64,000 nt of DNA from Leptodontidium sp. MPI-SDFR-AT-0119 (GCA_020726505.1 JAHLEZ010000026.1:310001-374000), one strand, 5' to 3'; shown: positions 45,210-58,300, counted from the stretch's first letter. Numbers and translations are program-made. Notes: a model not told the origin generated them from the sequence alone.

Positions 45210-46002
45210 AGAGGACCACTGTGCAAGAAGGGAGTGCGAGGAAGAAACCCTCACAATGTCACCAATCCAGTGGAAAGGGATAGTCAGCTAAAGTCGGGGT
45301 TTTGAACTGTGTTGAATATTATTCTTGTGGTCTGGGCGTACGCCTTCTCCGTCGCGACCAGGTTTGGCCCGATCCATGGCGGACTCGCTCAATGCTGTCG
45401 AGTGAGGGGGCAACAATTCTAGTACAGGACTGCTAGAGCTTCACAAAACAATAAACCTTTTCATACCGGCTTTGCGTATGATGACCTTTTTCTTAGTTTT
45501 TTCCCCCTTAACCATTGTCGATGCTTTCGACGTTTCGATTTCTCCTACTCAAAACTTAGATAACAATCCAAGGAGCAACATGATTGGTTACAATTCAAGA
45601 CTCTGATTTAAGTTCAAGACATGCGATATGCAACAGAACTCGACTATCGCTCCGTAGAGGAAGGCTTGAAAGTCGACACGAGTGTTCAAGCCCCCAAACG
45701 CCATAAGATAAACTACATTCAGCGAGGGGGATCTGTGTCGTCGATTGATCCTATTTTGGCATCGGCTTGTCGACCCCTCACCGAGCAATTCGAATGGAAT
45801 ACGCAGATGGAATAAGGCTAAGAAGGTGGATCAAGATTTAGTTACCGAACAATACAAGTACGATGAGCCGCGGCCGCCACCGCCCGAGTCCGAAGGGAAG
45901 CCATGAGCCAGAGCCTACCCACGAAGAGACGCCATACATTGAGCCGGAGCCGGAGCCTCCCTACGAAGAGAATATCAAACGCGACAAATACCCAGGTGAT
46001 GA
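45210..46002. other. intergenic between methyltransferase and Reg1-like copy 1
   Basis: No gene recognised. The stretch directly beyond 46003 is the 3' flank of the convergent Reg1-like copy. Confidence 0.35.
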
Positions 46003-47786
46003 CTACCTCCTCCAGCCAACGTTCCAGATCATGTATGCGATATCCTTCGCCGTATTTACCGTATCGACCACTTTCCCAAATAGGCCTTCCGTGACCACGT
46101 CGTCTTCGTCTTCTTCGTAAGGCATGAACATGCCTGAGGGTGTACGTCTCATGCCCGATGGATCGCCGTTGAGACAAGAGGATAATCTAGACGTGTGCAG
46201 GTCTTGGAGTCGTTCTTGAGTTACTGCCATGCTGTCTTTGCGGTTGGCAAAGGCACTCGGTGGCTGCCAGTCCATATCCGCATCGTCGTCTCCCAAGCCG
46301 TCCCTGAGTGTTTCTTGTGAGGGTGATGGGGAGAGTTTGCCGCTGTTCCAGAAGCTGTTGCTGTGCTTCACTGCTGTCTCCGGCGGTTCTGGGGCGTCTT
46401 CTCTGTCCTTTAGTGTTGTAGGTGGTAGCATTTCAATCGACTTGCTGCCGGTACTAAAGCTCGCCCGTGGTGTGGCCTTTCTGCTCGACATGAGCGGTAA
46501 TTTCCACTTGGGATCGGTCCTCATCATCATGATGGCTCCATCGTCCGAATCGCTATCGTCGGAATCGTGAATGGCATACGAGTCAGGCTCCTCGTCTTCG
46601 TCACCCTTTATTTCCAACGCTATATATTGCTCGACCTGCTCATTGAAATGAATGTGCTTCTCCTCCCCTGTGCTGGGAGATGCCAATCCCGAGGGTAAGA
46701 CTGAAGGAAGTAAGCTAAGGTTTTCCCTTCTCATTCTTCTGGAAGAGGAGGAAAATGTAACAAAGTCGGAAGTCGCCCGTCCAATAGTAAGCCGGTCGCA
46801 TCTTCGTCCGGCTTCACGAAATTGCTGTGCCTGAACTGTTACTGCTGCCTGCCCGAGTAGCGATCTCTGAAGCATTATCTCCGACATACTTCGCTTCTTC
46901 AGAATTGACTTTTTGTTGAGAAAGGAATTGGACTTCGAGATGTGGCTACTGCTGCTTGGCGAGGAAGGAGGCATTCTCAATGACCTGTCTGATCCAGTCT
47001 GTAGGGGCCCGTATAACCAAGTGGCATCGCAGCCCTTTAGCCTGGCGGATGTTAGCAAGGGTGCAGCTACGCCCGATAGCTGAGATCGTAATTGGTTTCT
47101 TATCAAGACTTACCAATTGAGTGATTCTGGAGATACTGTCTTGAACTTGTTCTTTGACTTCGTCCATGTTCTCCAAGATGCATTTTCCAATCTCGCACTA
47201 TTGCTATACGCTTTCCGATTCCGCAAAATATGCTTTCGAGACGATCAAATGTCCTCTCCTTCCAATTATGCGATAAGTAGTCTACATTTCTCGACGGCTG
47301 TATTCGTACCGCTGTATCGTCCTCTGCATGTTCAACTAGATCCGGAGACTCCGGTCCCGACACATTGGTCAAAGTGCTGTTAGAAGTTGGTGAAACCGTG
47401 TAGGAATCACCTGCCCAAAGGCTCGCTGGAGGTTCCAGGTCTTTTACTTGACCGTAATATCCTACGTCGTCGTAGGAGGGAAAGACAATTTGGTCTTCGT
47501 CGTCTTGGTCCTCCCAGCTGGCATCGAGCGATGAGCTGCGAGCAGGAGTCGAAGAGTACGAAGAGACAGTGAAGTCGGCATGCAAAGTCCTTGGAGATGA
47601 TGGAGCCGAGGAAGATCCAGAATTGGTAGGTGAAATTATCGTGTTGAATCCACCTCCGGTCTTTGATTTCGAGGGAAATTTCGGGTGTGCCGTTTGATGT
47701 GCGATAAACTCGGGCTGCGAGTGAGATCGACGAATTGGACTTGACGAGAAGTAATTGCTCTCTTCCCAGGAAAGGACCATGGTCAT
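46003..47786 (-). pseudogene. Reg1-like PP1 regulatory subunit (DUF1752), copy 1, broken
   Basis: Reg1/Hex2 proteins direct protein phosphatase 1 in carbon-catabolite control. ATG 47786 (MTMVLSWEESNYFSSSP). Exon 1 is 47786-47114, intron 47113-47042 (GTAAGTC donor) and exon 2 is 47041-46003; total about 570 codons. The DUF1752 signature VDYLSHNWKE is near residue 175. The family follows it with an acidic pair, Asp-Ile-Trp and Ser: here a one-base deletion near 47256 breaks the frame and the Trp codon is TGA (47247-47245). Downstream: ARLENASWRTW, CDATWLYGPLQT, KKSILKKRSMSE, the PP1-docking-like KHIHFNEQVEQ and an acidic DDSDSDDGAIMM patch; the conserved end is TAKDIAYMIWNVGW. The exon sum is one base short of a multiple of three, as the deletion predicts. 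Confidence 0.85.
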
Positions 47787-49633
47787 ATTGGTGAGAAGGA
47801 ATGATTCTGGTGATGGTGAGAGGAGGGGGCATAGTAGGAGGCTAAGAATGAAGAATAGTAAGCAGAAGTAGCGTTGGGGTAGAGGTAGAAGAATAGCAAC
47901 TGGCACTTGACATTCAACGATATGCACAGTAAAACGTTCTGTGACTTGCGAAGACAATGGGCACTTCGACACCACTTGAATTTCTCAACTCGACCCAATA
48001 ATCCAATCCGGATAGTTCCTCTATTCGGGGTACTCGAGGTCGACTACTAATAGACTGTGGAATGCGAAGGTCAATTGACTGAAATCGAGATGATGGGGTG
48101 AGTCCTTCTGCACAGTTGATAGGCACGATGCACCACCGTACAGCGGACATATAATTGACCTTCAAATAGTCGAAGGACAGAATGACAGAAATCTTTTCTG
48201 GTCCAGTCCAGTCCACACTTCATTGTTCGTCGTGAGCGAAAGGGCTCCAGGTTCGACGACGCCACAACTCTCGTGCCATCAACCGAAGCTTGAGGTGGTC
48301 AGTCCATGTCTGCAGCGCGAGTGTTGGGGAAGCGGAGAGCAGGAACTACAGAGAGAAGCCAAGGTGCAGACTGCAGAGGAGGAAGCAATCCCGATTGGCT
48401 TATTGAGGTCGACCGTTGGAAGAACGTCAGGCTTCGTTCAATTCGAGATTAGTTGAAAAAGGTGAACGTCGGGAAATTTCACGTGGGAGTGGGGAAGGAG
48501 GTGTGCATCATTAGTTACTGATCAGGGATTGATGATGAGGGGTACCGGGGATATATGAGGCTTCCGTTGTGGACATTGCGTGCAGTAGTGCATGCTGCAA
48601 CAAGCCCAGCGTAGATCATTCGTTATTGGTCCCTGGGTTGAGGCATTCGAAAAGACTTGAGGAAAGGATCCGTTAAAATGGTGCTGTGTTACACCGAAGT
48701 CAATCGACTTTCGGATGTCTCCGTTTCAATCATAGCCTGCATCGACTTCAATGTCTCTTATCTATTGCTAATTTCGTCCTCACCATCAGACTGCTTATTA
48801 CGATGTATCTAGGAATGATCTCTAGTGTCAAGGCTTATTCAGTATCATAGCCATTTGGGTCGACAGAAGGATACGTTTCCACTAAGACTATAAAGTAAGC
48901 TTGCGAACTGCGGCTCCTCGGCCTGGCATTCAACAACCGCCGCTTGCATGCCCCATGCTAACGGGTGGTTCCGTATCCAGAGCCGGTGTACTGACCCGGT
49001 ATCATTATCCGTATGATGATCGGATCATAATCAAGGGTTGTTTCCTCGATTTGTAAGTGAAAAGGCACCGACTAACGGTAGCAGGAATCCATACACTACC
49101 TCGAGCGTATCATCGGAGCCCATAGTCGCATACTCTTGGTGTGCCATGTTGCAAATCCTTCCCTTATAATACAGCTTCATTACTCTTGAGAGAATGCATG
49201 ATGGTGGCATTCTGGATCAAGATCCTCGAGGCTATTTATCTTGAGACATTTGACTGTATTTGCTTATCGTAGGCCACATTTTGGTGGAACAAGCCCTGGA
49301 ACCAACAGTCCCAGTCATACAGTCATACAGGCATTCTGTTTTCTAACTGTGGCCAGGACAGTAATTACTTTTTCGTGAACAGACGCAGAAAAGCAAAAAG
49401 ACCCCACAGTAGCACCAAATAAGAAGAGTAGAATTACATTCATCCCCCCCCAGGCCACCTCCACAAATGCGTAGTATCAGAGAATACGAATGTTTCGCTA
49501 AATCGTGCGTGAGTGAAAGCAGAAAACTGGAGCGCTGCAATGAGAGTCGAGCAACTAATGATGATGAACACTCCGTGGCGATGATCTAGGAGGAGTCGGC
49601 TTCGAATATCACGTCGAGAATGAGGGCATGAAC
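47787..49633. other. intergenic upstream of Reg1-like copy 1
   Basis: The first ~400 bp are TC-rich on the minus strand and are the likely leader and promoter of copy 1. Between 48500 and 49600 I see no gene; short frames on both strands lack family features. Confidence 0.35.
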
Positions 49634-50365
49634 TCACGCAATGCTTGCAACATCGTCAACGTGTTTGCAGAGAGCGACGAAGAGATCGAAGAACAGCCTG
49701 CTTCCTCCATTCTGCATCTCCAACTGCATTGTCCCGCTTTGTTTGAATGTGCCTCGTCCTCTAATGATCAAAGCGAGGTAGTGTGCTCGTAGCTTTGAGT
49801 CAGTATCGGGTGTGTAGGCATAGGCGTATCGAGCTGAGGAGAGGATTGTGCTGCACTGAATACCCGATTCTGGGAGGAAGTGTTGTTAGTATTTGAGTAA
49901 AGAATGGACTAAGGTATCTGTGAGCTCACGTAGACCTTGCTTTCGAAGTGCAACTCGTTTGAGCTCATCGAGTCCGTATTTCTCTGCGGTGCAGTAGATG
50001 AGAGTGTCCTTCAATAGCTTGCCATCAACGCCGTGATGATAGACCGTCCGCTCGACGCTTCCTTCTGTGCCTGTCTCTATCTCCCACGAGTTCCTACCCT
50101 TATTGTGGACTAGCCGTGGACAGTAATCACCCTTATATAGATACTCAAGGACTGAGGAGAATATTTCAGGTTCTTCGTCGGAGAGAGCGACTCGTTTGCT
50201 CGAGGCTTCCATGAATTGTCCTCTGCAAGCGGCTTGGAAGAATGGAGATAAACATAGCACGTCTTCGTGAGCTGCGAAAAGTCGTCGTTCCCGACCGACG
50301 ACTAAGGTGATAATTGATGAAGTTAGAGTGCTGGAGAGATCAGTAATGTAGGATTCATTGTCTTG
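49634..50365 (-). CDS. BTB/POZ-domain protein
   Basis: BTB domains mediate dimerisation and link partners to cullin-3 ligases or chromatin; fungal single-domain members are mostly uncharacterised. Readable minus-strand exons: from about 50365 to 49936 and from 49869 to 49634, with a GT-AG intron at 49870-49935 whose splicing gives KQ-ESGIQCSTIL in frame. The fold's landmarks are IITLVVGRERRLFAAHEDVL (core strand and His-Glu turn), CLSPFFQAACRGQFMEA, FSSVLEYLYKGDY, and DTLIYCTAEKYGLDELKRVA. The tail ends LFFDLFVALCKHVDDVASIA. The start is not clear: no in-frame ATG lies between 50365 and an upstream stop, so a further 5' exon (perhaps near 50400-50620) or a damaged start is likely. Confidence 0.72.
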
Positions 50366-50369
50366 AATA

Positions 50370-52397
50370 TTACTTCCCTTCCAAGCTGAGGACTTTCCCC
50401 GGTCGGACGTTTACGAGTTTGCTCGTGGCGATTTTTCGAGACAGCATACTCTCGAAATGATGATTTGGACTTGCTCGCTCGTCGGCCTTTCGAAAAACTC
50501 TGATTGAGCCGTCGATTGAATATCGTCGGTCGCTTAATGTGTTATCGTGATGAAAACGACGAAATCTATGATCATCGCAGGATTGTGACGAAAGAACAAT
50601 ATGACAATACCCTGAGGCTTTCAAGAGGAAATTGAGAGCATTTTGGAGGGAGATGTGCTAGATATCTCTATTGTAGGGCGCTTCCAGCGGTGTGGCCAAG
50701 GTTGCTTGGGGGCAGCGTGTGGAAAACGCAACCTGAACTCAGGCACCTTCGGGGAGACGCGATGGGTCGGGGGCTGATGTAAGCACTCTAACGCGGTTGA
50801 GGAGCGAAATCATGTGACCTGGGCGTCACAGGGTGCTGGACTTTGGCATGCCCGTAGGAGAAGCTTCGCTGCTGGGACAGTTCCCAGTGGTCCGGCGTCC
50901 AAGCGGTGGCCCGATTGCGAGATGAGTGTGGCAGCCATGCAAGTGTCAAGGTTTCGAGGCTTGTGGTACAGACAAGGTGCCTCAGTGAATGGGCTTGGAA
51001 ACGTGGAAAACGGAATCGATTTTTCTGTGTCGATCTGCTAGGCAGCTCTTGCACTGACATCTTGGCATGTTGCGCCAGGCCCGATACGTGGAACCCAAGG
51101 TAGTTGTTGCCAGGTAAACGCAGGAGTCATGGATTATCATTGGAGTTGAGTGGTATGTCTCAGGCTTAGTCAAGACAACAACGATTCCCACCATTTGCTC
51201 AAAAACGGCGCCTCTAGTAGGCACGCGCAAGACGATTAGCTCCAGAACTGGCCGCCTCCATTTTTGCCTCGGAGGTTGGAACAGTCTCAACGCGCATGTT
51301 TATAGGATGTCACCCTGTAGCCCTGTCGAACGGATTAGGAGTAGTATCAAGGGTGTTATATAGCGAGTTGGAATTTCACTTGTTTTGGAAATGATGAGTC
51401 AGCCAGCGGAAACGAATTCCAAACACTGTTTGGAATTCAAGATCCCGTTTGGCCCGTGCACCGACATATGGACTGTACCCGACGTCCTCGCCTCTCTCCC
51501 CTCTGAGAGAGATAGCACCGCAATTGAGCAGGAGCGGTTGAAAGCCGGGGCATACAAAGTTCAGAGAACGAGCATCGAGGCAGTTCGACAACTTACCATC
51601 GCAATCGGTACTGCCAGGAGCAAGCGTCGAAACATCCTCGGGAGGAATCCAGGCAGACCGAAGATATCGAGAAGCAGAGCAGCGGCTCTACAACTAGGAA
51701 GGCCAGCGAAAGCGACGATACTCGTCAGTATATCCCCGTCTCGATACATATCATTTTGCGTACGACGGATCCAGCTAAGAAACAGCAGAATACCAGACCA
51801 AATGCCTATACGGTGAAACGCCAAAAACGACTTGACTCTCCTCTCAAGGCGAACATATCTACTAATCCTCGCCGAAAATGACAAATACAAAGAGCGGGAA
51901 GTGCATATAGAGGAAGAATTATGGGTTCCTATATTGCAGATGATCTACAGGTGCTGCCGTTTATAAGTCGACGGCGTATTATCTCTGCTGTAGTAGGTAA
52001 CACCAAATCGAGAAGAGGGCATTGATCATTATGGATCAGACTGTTCAAGCGCTCTCGTCTCAGGTCCGGCACGGTCATCCCGAGCTTGTTAATGTCTTGG
52101 CCGAAGTTTGTCAGTACGCAGGCCTGGCTTCCTCAGGACATGCCTAAAATGGGGGATATTATATCGGTAGAGCGGCTTATAAGAATATGCTCAGACATGG
52201 ACAAGAATCGGAGACCTTTGTCGCAGATATCGATACTCAAAAAGCGTTATAAATGATGGTTCTACGGCTCGTCAGGATGCCAGCCCGGAGATTTCCTGGC
52301 CTACCAGCGCGTATCGCAACACGATCTAGACCAAATCCCGATCTTGGCTCTAGCATCTCTCCTACTCGTATAGCAGTTCAACCGCGCAGATTGAAGA
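50370..52397. other. intergenic with an unassigned open frame
   Basis: A 143-codon plus-strand frame at 51385-51816 (MEMMSQPAETNSKHCLEF) continues as broken coding-like sequence in neighbouring frames to about 52380, including DFLAYQRVSQHDLDQIPILA near 52290. It may be a decayed gene; I cannot assign a family. Nothing else is recognised. Confidence 0.3.
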
Positions 52398-54113
52398 TTA
52401 CCTCCATCCAACGTTCCATATGACGTATGCAATATCCTTTGCAGTATTTATAGCGTCCACTACTTGGTCGATAAGACCTGTTGCTACCACATCACTATCG
52501 CCTTCTTCGCACATGAACGTACTGATTGGGAAGTGCAGATCACCACACCCTCCGCCTCCGTTCATCACCCGCAAGGTATTCAGCTGTGTCCTGCCGTGCG
52601 TCACAGAGATGCTCTCTTGGTACTTGGCGAATGTACTGGACAGGTTCCTCGACACATCTGCATTTTCGTCTTCGCTGTCAATCAGTATCTTTGTAGTTGG
52701 CTCCGTTGGCTTCGGAGCATCTACTCGGTACTTCAGCGTTGTGGATGGCAGGATTGCAATAGTGCTACGTTCAGCGCTAAAGTTTGTCTGCGAACTCTTT
52801 CCACTGCCCCGATTTAGAACGTTCGGTTTTGATGACCTTTTCATCATAAGTCCATCGTCCGACGAGCTATCATCATCGCCATCGATTTCTCTAGCATCTT
52901 CGTCATCGTCACTATCTTCGACGTCCAGTGCTATAAACTGCTCAACCTTGTCACTGAAATGAATATGCCGCCTCTCGTTCGTTGCTAATGACTGCTCTCC
53001 CGGTGGAGTGACGGAGGGGAGTTCATTAACATTGTCTTGCCTCCATGATTGCAAAGAGAGGGGGGGTGTAACATAGTCCGCAGTCACCGTGCCAATGCTG
53101 ACCCGATCTGATTTCTGTGCGGTACATGTAGCGTCGCTTCGTGAGGCGCGCACGGCCGAGGTAGCGGGGTTGAGGAGCGATGTAGCGGATATCGACATTT
53201 GGAGCATAACCTCGGACAAGCTTCGTTTCTTTAGAATAGGCTTTTTGTTAAGGAAACAGTTTAATTGAGATATTCCGGTTCCAGCTGCGGATGTAGACGG
53301 CGTAAACAAGTTGTAGGGGCTAGTCTGGAGGGGACTATACAGCCATGTCGCATCACAATCTTTCAGCCTAGTCCATTTTAGTAATCTTATGTACACACCC
53401 TGCTACGGAACATTGATCGTGAAAGCTTACTAATTCAGAGTCTCGGGGGGCACTACTTTCAACCAATATTTCGACTTTGCCCACGTTCGCCAGGATGTAT
53501 TCTCGAGTCTCGTACTATTACAGTAAAGCTTTCCTTTCGAGGCGATATGTTTCCACGAAGACTAGATATCCTCTTCTCTCCAATCGTGAGAGAGATAGTC
53601 GACATATCGTGAAGGTCGAACCCACACCATTGTGTCATCCTCAGCGCGCTCAGCGCGTCTAGCGGGAACCGGAGAGTGAGGTCTCGAATTATTCGTCGGC
53701 GTGCTATCGGAAGCTAGTGAGACGGCGCAGGAGTCATTAGGCCGTAGACTGGTTAGAGGTTCCAGATCTAGGGTTGGCTTGTAGTATCCAGGATCGTTGT
53801 AGGAAGGGAGTACGACTTGACTGCCTTCGCCATCACCACACTTTGTGTCTGCCGGAGAGTAGAACGTAGGAGACGTATGCAATGATGGACCCCAGCAGTC
53901 AGCTTGGAGCGTCCGAGGGTAGGAAGAAGCGGTTGAGTGAGTAGACGTTGGTATTCGGTTGTTGCATTCAGTCCTGGCATAAGGCTCTTGAGCAGGTCGC
54001 AAGGATGAAGAACATACGGGGAATGACGATATGGAATGCGAACGATGAAGCGCACTCGACGGGAAGGAAGTATTCCCATCAAGGCGTATGGGGACAGGAG
54101 AGACTTCTGTCAT
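52398..54113 (-). pseudogene. Reg1-like PP1 regulatory subunit (DUF1752), copy 2, nonsense at two Trp codons
   Basis: Paralog of 46003-47786, same strand, about 6 kb apart, clearly diverged. ATG 54113 (MTEVSPVPIRLDG); exon 1 is 54113-53431, intron 53430-53368, exon 2 is 53367-52398; 1,653 bases, an exact multiple of three, so no frameshift. DUF1752 reads VDYLSHDWREEDI and the next codon, Trp in the family, is TAG (53564-53562). The codon spanning the intron, expected Trp, is TA|G. The rest is family-like: ARLENTSW-like RLENTSWRTWAK, CDATWLYSPLQT, KKPILKKRSLSE, RHIHFSDKVEQFIAL, an acidic patch, and the end NTAKDIAYVIWNVGW. Two Trp-to-stop transitions are the only evident damage. Confidence 0.85.
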
Positions 54114-54807
54114 TCTGTCTCAGGACGATTTGAAGCCTGATGTCGAGAATGGAATCGAGTCATTCTGGTCAAGCTCCAAATGCAACTCCAACTCGTCTAA
54201 AATCCACTGTCACTTGTATAGTGAAGCCAATTTGTTTTTACCGCTCTATATTGTGATGATTGAGTGCAGTGTCAGAATCTACAATGCTAGAGGAGTAATA
54301 GATCGATAACGGCACCATTGTTGCGCCGTTGATCGAAGGTTTAATTAGCCCCGCCATTTCCGTGACGATTAGCATCTGTTGAGCAAAGCTTGGATGCAGT
54401 GGATGAAGCAGTCGCGATTGGTTAATGTCGGCCATTGGAAGGACATCGCCAGGATTTGTTCAATTCGAGATTGGTTATAAGGTGAGCTCCGGGAAATTTC
54501 ACGTGAGAGTAGGGAAGTAGGTGCATTATTAGTTACCGGCCAAGGATTGATGATTGAGGGGAGCCTACGAGACCCACGAACGAGGTTGCTAGCACCAGGG
54601 TCTGAAAAAAATTCATTGGCCAGGCGAAAAGACTCTGCGCCAGAACAATACCACAGCACACTTCAAAATTCGCAAAACTTTGTAAACATATAGTTCGCAG
54701 TGCGATCTTTCATGCGACGAAATTTTGAGAGTTTCTAAGTCGTGTGTTGTGGGATATACGTGGCGGTTAATTTGAGGTGACCCATGAGTTCTGTCGAACC
54801 CTGGTGA
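54114..54807. other. intergenic upstream of Reg1-like copy 2
   Basis: Probable leader and promoter of copy 2 on the minus strand; parts resemble the region upstream of copy 1 (for example GGGAAATTTCACGTG near 48473 and 54491 followed by a similar GTAGGGAAG/GTGGGGAAG context), which supports a segmental duplication of the gene with its promoter. No other gene is seen. Confidence 0.5.
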
Positions 54808-57787
54808 AGGACCCGCCTTAGCGCATCTTTGTGGAGATGCTTCCGATGCCAAGATTCGTTCAATGTTGGCATACAGAAGGGAGGAAGGAATCATTTAGAT
54901 TTGATGGATCGGTAGGACAAGTCCAACAACTCAAGAAATGAACTAGCTGCAAATAATTCCAAATCCCCATACCTTAGACTTCCATCCGCCTTTTCCCTGC
55001 CTGTAGTTCTCTGTGTGAATGCGAGATTGGAGACTATTGCAGCGAAGTGACGTTTGTGGCCTTTCCACTTCTTGATCTAATAGGATATTTTGTTTTCAAG
55101 GCTTCTGTGACCACATGAGTGAAAACTCAGTTAAAACATTGGAACTGCAACATGACCGATCACGGAAATCTCCGTGAAGTAGATTATCATGGAGGTTACC
55201 GTCAAGCAGAACATTAATCCCCAGCACTTGTGGTACAGTTGCGCTAGAGGCTGTGACGCGCAGAATTTGAAGGCGCTACACTAGGAAGGAGAACGGGAAC
55301 GAGGCGGTGATGCGGGCCACGTGCGTCCTGTCCCGGTGCCATCTACTGGCCCTTTGACCAGTACTGTCACATCTGACTGTTAAGTCGAGGCCTGCATTAG
55401 TTTCATTGCAGCATCTTTTACTGGTAGCGACCGTCTTTGCCAGATTCACTGTATTGACGCCTTTAACGTCAGAGGCGGTCCGGGCCATGTACTGAGAAGC
55501 GGAACTCTCCGGGGTCGGTACTCGAATTGCTGAGGATGAGATTCTGGTTGACGGAAATCCCCGCAGTGCGGAAGTGTTGGGGATTACTGTTCTGCTTGAC
55601 GGAAACCTCTGCAAGTCGGAAGTGCAGCGGGAAATCCGGAACTCTATTCGGTCTCTAGAAAGACTTACAAATAAATTCCCCACAGATCGATATGAAGACT
55701 AGGGGTAATTCAGACCCGTTCAATTTAAAAGGGAAAAGGCTGATTCAAGCTCAAACTGTTCAGATATCAGTCCTATGCCGGTCCTTCAATCTAGATGACC
55801 ATCATATACCTTCCTCTCTTTCATGTGCCAATAATTAACGAATCTTGAAATTGGAAGGAGAGCAAGCAATGACAAAAGCACAAGGGTTGATTGGAAACCG
55901 GAATACCCCTTCCAATTCTTGGTGGAAGTGGGTCGCCACTAGAGAAAGCGAATTCCAGGGGCATATGGACATGTAGGGATAGCGCGCAGTACGGGGAAGC
56001 AGGGACGAGTGCGAGCCTGTGGGGTACCTTTCGTACTTTCGTACGATTGCTGCTGGAGGCGAGAATCGATGTCACGGACTCACAGCGCAGATTTCGATAA
56101 AACGAAGTCGCGATACCTGAGCGGGAACGAACTCCGTGTTCGGCGGACGGGATTGGGTTCCTGCGTGCCGGAACTCTCTAGACGGAAATTTTGCTTGGCG
56201 GAAACATAACGACCTCCTTCAAGAGGTTCTTGTAATCGACAAGAGTTGCATTGTTTTACTTTTTGAGTCCTTTGCTAATGCGGCCGTAGAAGTCTTGAAA
56301 TCAAATACTTTGTATCCTGACAGATCAAGAGGTGGAATGGCCACAAACGTCATTTCGCTGCAACAGGTCTATTTCAGTGTGAGGGCACGGATACGGGCAC
56401 CGTCGGCAGGCTACTGCGAGGTGACCGGGAAGTTTTTGGCGCGCTAGGAAGAGGCGTTTGTGGATGTTCGCAGAGTGGTAGTAGCTTCCGCCCAGGCTTC
56501 GGTGGAAGCCGAGAGCCAATTACAAATAGTTATAAGCAGGAGCGGAAACGCCATGCATCCATCGTGCACATTTCATGACCAGTTACTGTCCATGGAAGTA
56601 CATCAGCCAGCCAAATCGTGGCGGGACCTAGTTGCCGATCGCGAGCGGCGATCCTAGGTGCGTTGGCTCGAACTTTATGCCACCCTTTCCAGGCCGAGTT
56701 CTTATGGAAGTTGTAGCTCGACTGTGATATGAACAAAACAAGCCCACGAGCAGGCGGCGGTGCAATGCTTCCGATTCCAAGATCCGTCTTGGCATATGAA
56801 AGATAGGAAGGAATGTGACAGTAATCAAGATTTGATGGACCGGTAAGACAATTCCAACAACTCAAGAGATGAACTACCTGCAAATAATTCCAAATCCCTA
56901 TAAGCCTTGGTACCTCCATCACATTTTCTCTGCCTAAGGTGATGTAGCAATATGCGATTGGAGATTATTGCAGCGAAGTGACGACGTTTGTGGCTTAAGT
57001 TGTTAAAATTGACCTACCAGTCGTCCATCAAATCTATGCTAACAGTTAACGAATCTTAGAATCGGAAGCATCTCCACAAAGATGCGCCAGGGCTTGGGGG
57101 AAAGCTACTACCACTCTGCGAACATCCATAAAGCTCCCCCGACTTTTCCCATCCCGTGCCCTATATACTACTGCCAGAGATGCGTACCGGGTACCTGATT
57201 AGTTGGTTTTAGCCTTGCTCCCCAAGGTTTAATTGCTAATTGAATGTAAGAGAGCATATGATGCTCGATGAAAATTCAGCCGCAACCGTCCGTCGCATAG
57301 GGCTCGGCGGTGCAAGAAACTGATCTATGCTCAGGAATATATTCCACCTTTGAACAAGTCTTTTCCTTACTCCATCTGAATCGTCTCCGCCTTCCCCTTG
57401 TCAATGTCAGGCATTGATTGGTGAATATAATCTGGACGAAATTGCACACACATTGTACCACGATAGGCCACAGCAGGATACGGAATTTCCCATGTCTGGT
57501 ATCCTTGACTTTTAACCTAGCAAGACAACTCTCCACCCTGATCCTGTCGGCTTGTTTGCATTTGATGAGACCCCTATTCAATAAAGAGAGAACTTCATTA
57601 TTAACTACGCAAGTGGCTGCATCATATGTCAATTTGTCTGTTCTGCCTTTAGGCTACTATGTGAAACGAACGTGTCTTCTCGATCCCCCCCAATATCTCG
57701 ATCGCTGAGCGGCGACCACAAGGTGTCTGTTAAGTGATAGTCAAGAGGATCCCTGCTCCCAAGGCGTCCTCGGGGGTGCCAGTTGTC

Positions 57788-57795
57788 TATATAAA
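57788..57795 (+). promoter_or_regulatory. TATA box of the hydrophobin gene
   Basis: TATATAAA lies 127 bp before the hydrophobin ATG, followed by a CT-rich stretch (CTTTCTCTCTCCTTCAACAC) typical of strongly expressed fungal promoters. Confidence 0.7.
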
Positions 57796-57921
57796 GGGCC
57801 TTCAGAGCGCTCAACTTTCTCTCTCCTTCAACACATCAGCACAGCAACTTCTAGTCACAACTCTAATCAACTGAAAAGCTCAAGTCTGAACTCGACCTCT
57901 CCATCCCAACACAAATTCAAG

Positions 57922-58300
57922 ATGCTCTTTAAAAATATCCTCGCTATCCTCGCAACTGTAGTTGCCGCATCCGCTACTCCTATGGCCGCCTTGGAGGAGC
58001 GCAACCCACCGTGCCAACAGAACCAGAAAGCGGTATGCTGCACAACAATCACCGTTGGCGGCGTCGGTGTTGGGTGCAATCTTCGTAAGGCGACCCTTTA
58101 TGCATACAAAATATCCCCACTTTGAGGGCACGCTAATGTGAACCAGTGTCAAACATAGTCTCTTGCAACCAGTTCCAGGTCCAGGGCTGCTGTGGCACAG
58201 ACCAAGATGGTAATATCGTGAGTGTCCGAGCAATCAGTCTCACCATCCAATGGAGTGCGCTAACAGGGTATTTCCTCAGAATGTCAACGCTTGCGTGTAG
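57922..58300 (+). CDS. small secreted hydrophobin
   Basis: Hydrophobins are secreted, self-assembling surface proteins that coat spores and hyphae. Exons 57922-58084, 58147-58217 and 58280-58300 total 255 bases (84 residues plus TAG), with GT-AG introns of 62 bp each in phases 1 and 0. The start MLFKNILAILATVVAASATP is a clean signal peptide. The mature part has exactly eight Cys in the order C, CC, C, C, CC, C: PPCQQNQKAVCCTT, then VGCNL, SCNQ, GCCGTD and the last in NVNACV. The spacing C-x7-CC-x11-C-x8-C-x7-CC-x12-C fits neither the usual class I nor class II formula exactly (class II normally has x16 between the fourth and fifth Cys). A TATA box and CT-rich leader suggest good expression. 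It is intact while most neighbours are decayed, and sits between the arms of a long inverted repeat. Confidence 0.85.

Noticed and set aside
55276..55683. 135-codon minus-strand frame in the left inverted-repeat arm
   Set aside because: The matching part of the right arm (59917-60171) is not conserved as a protein, so the frame is a by-product of the repeat.
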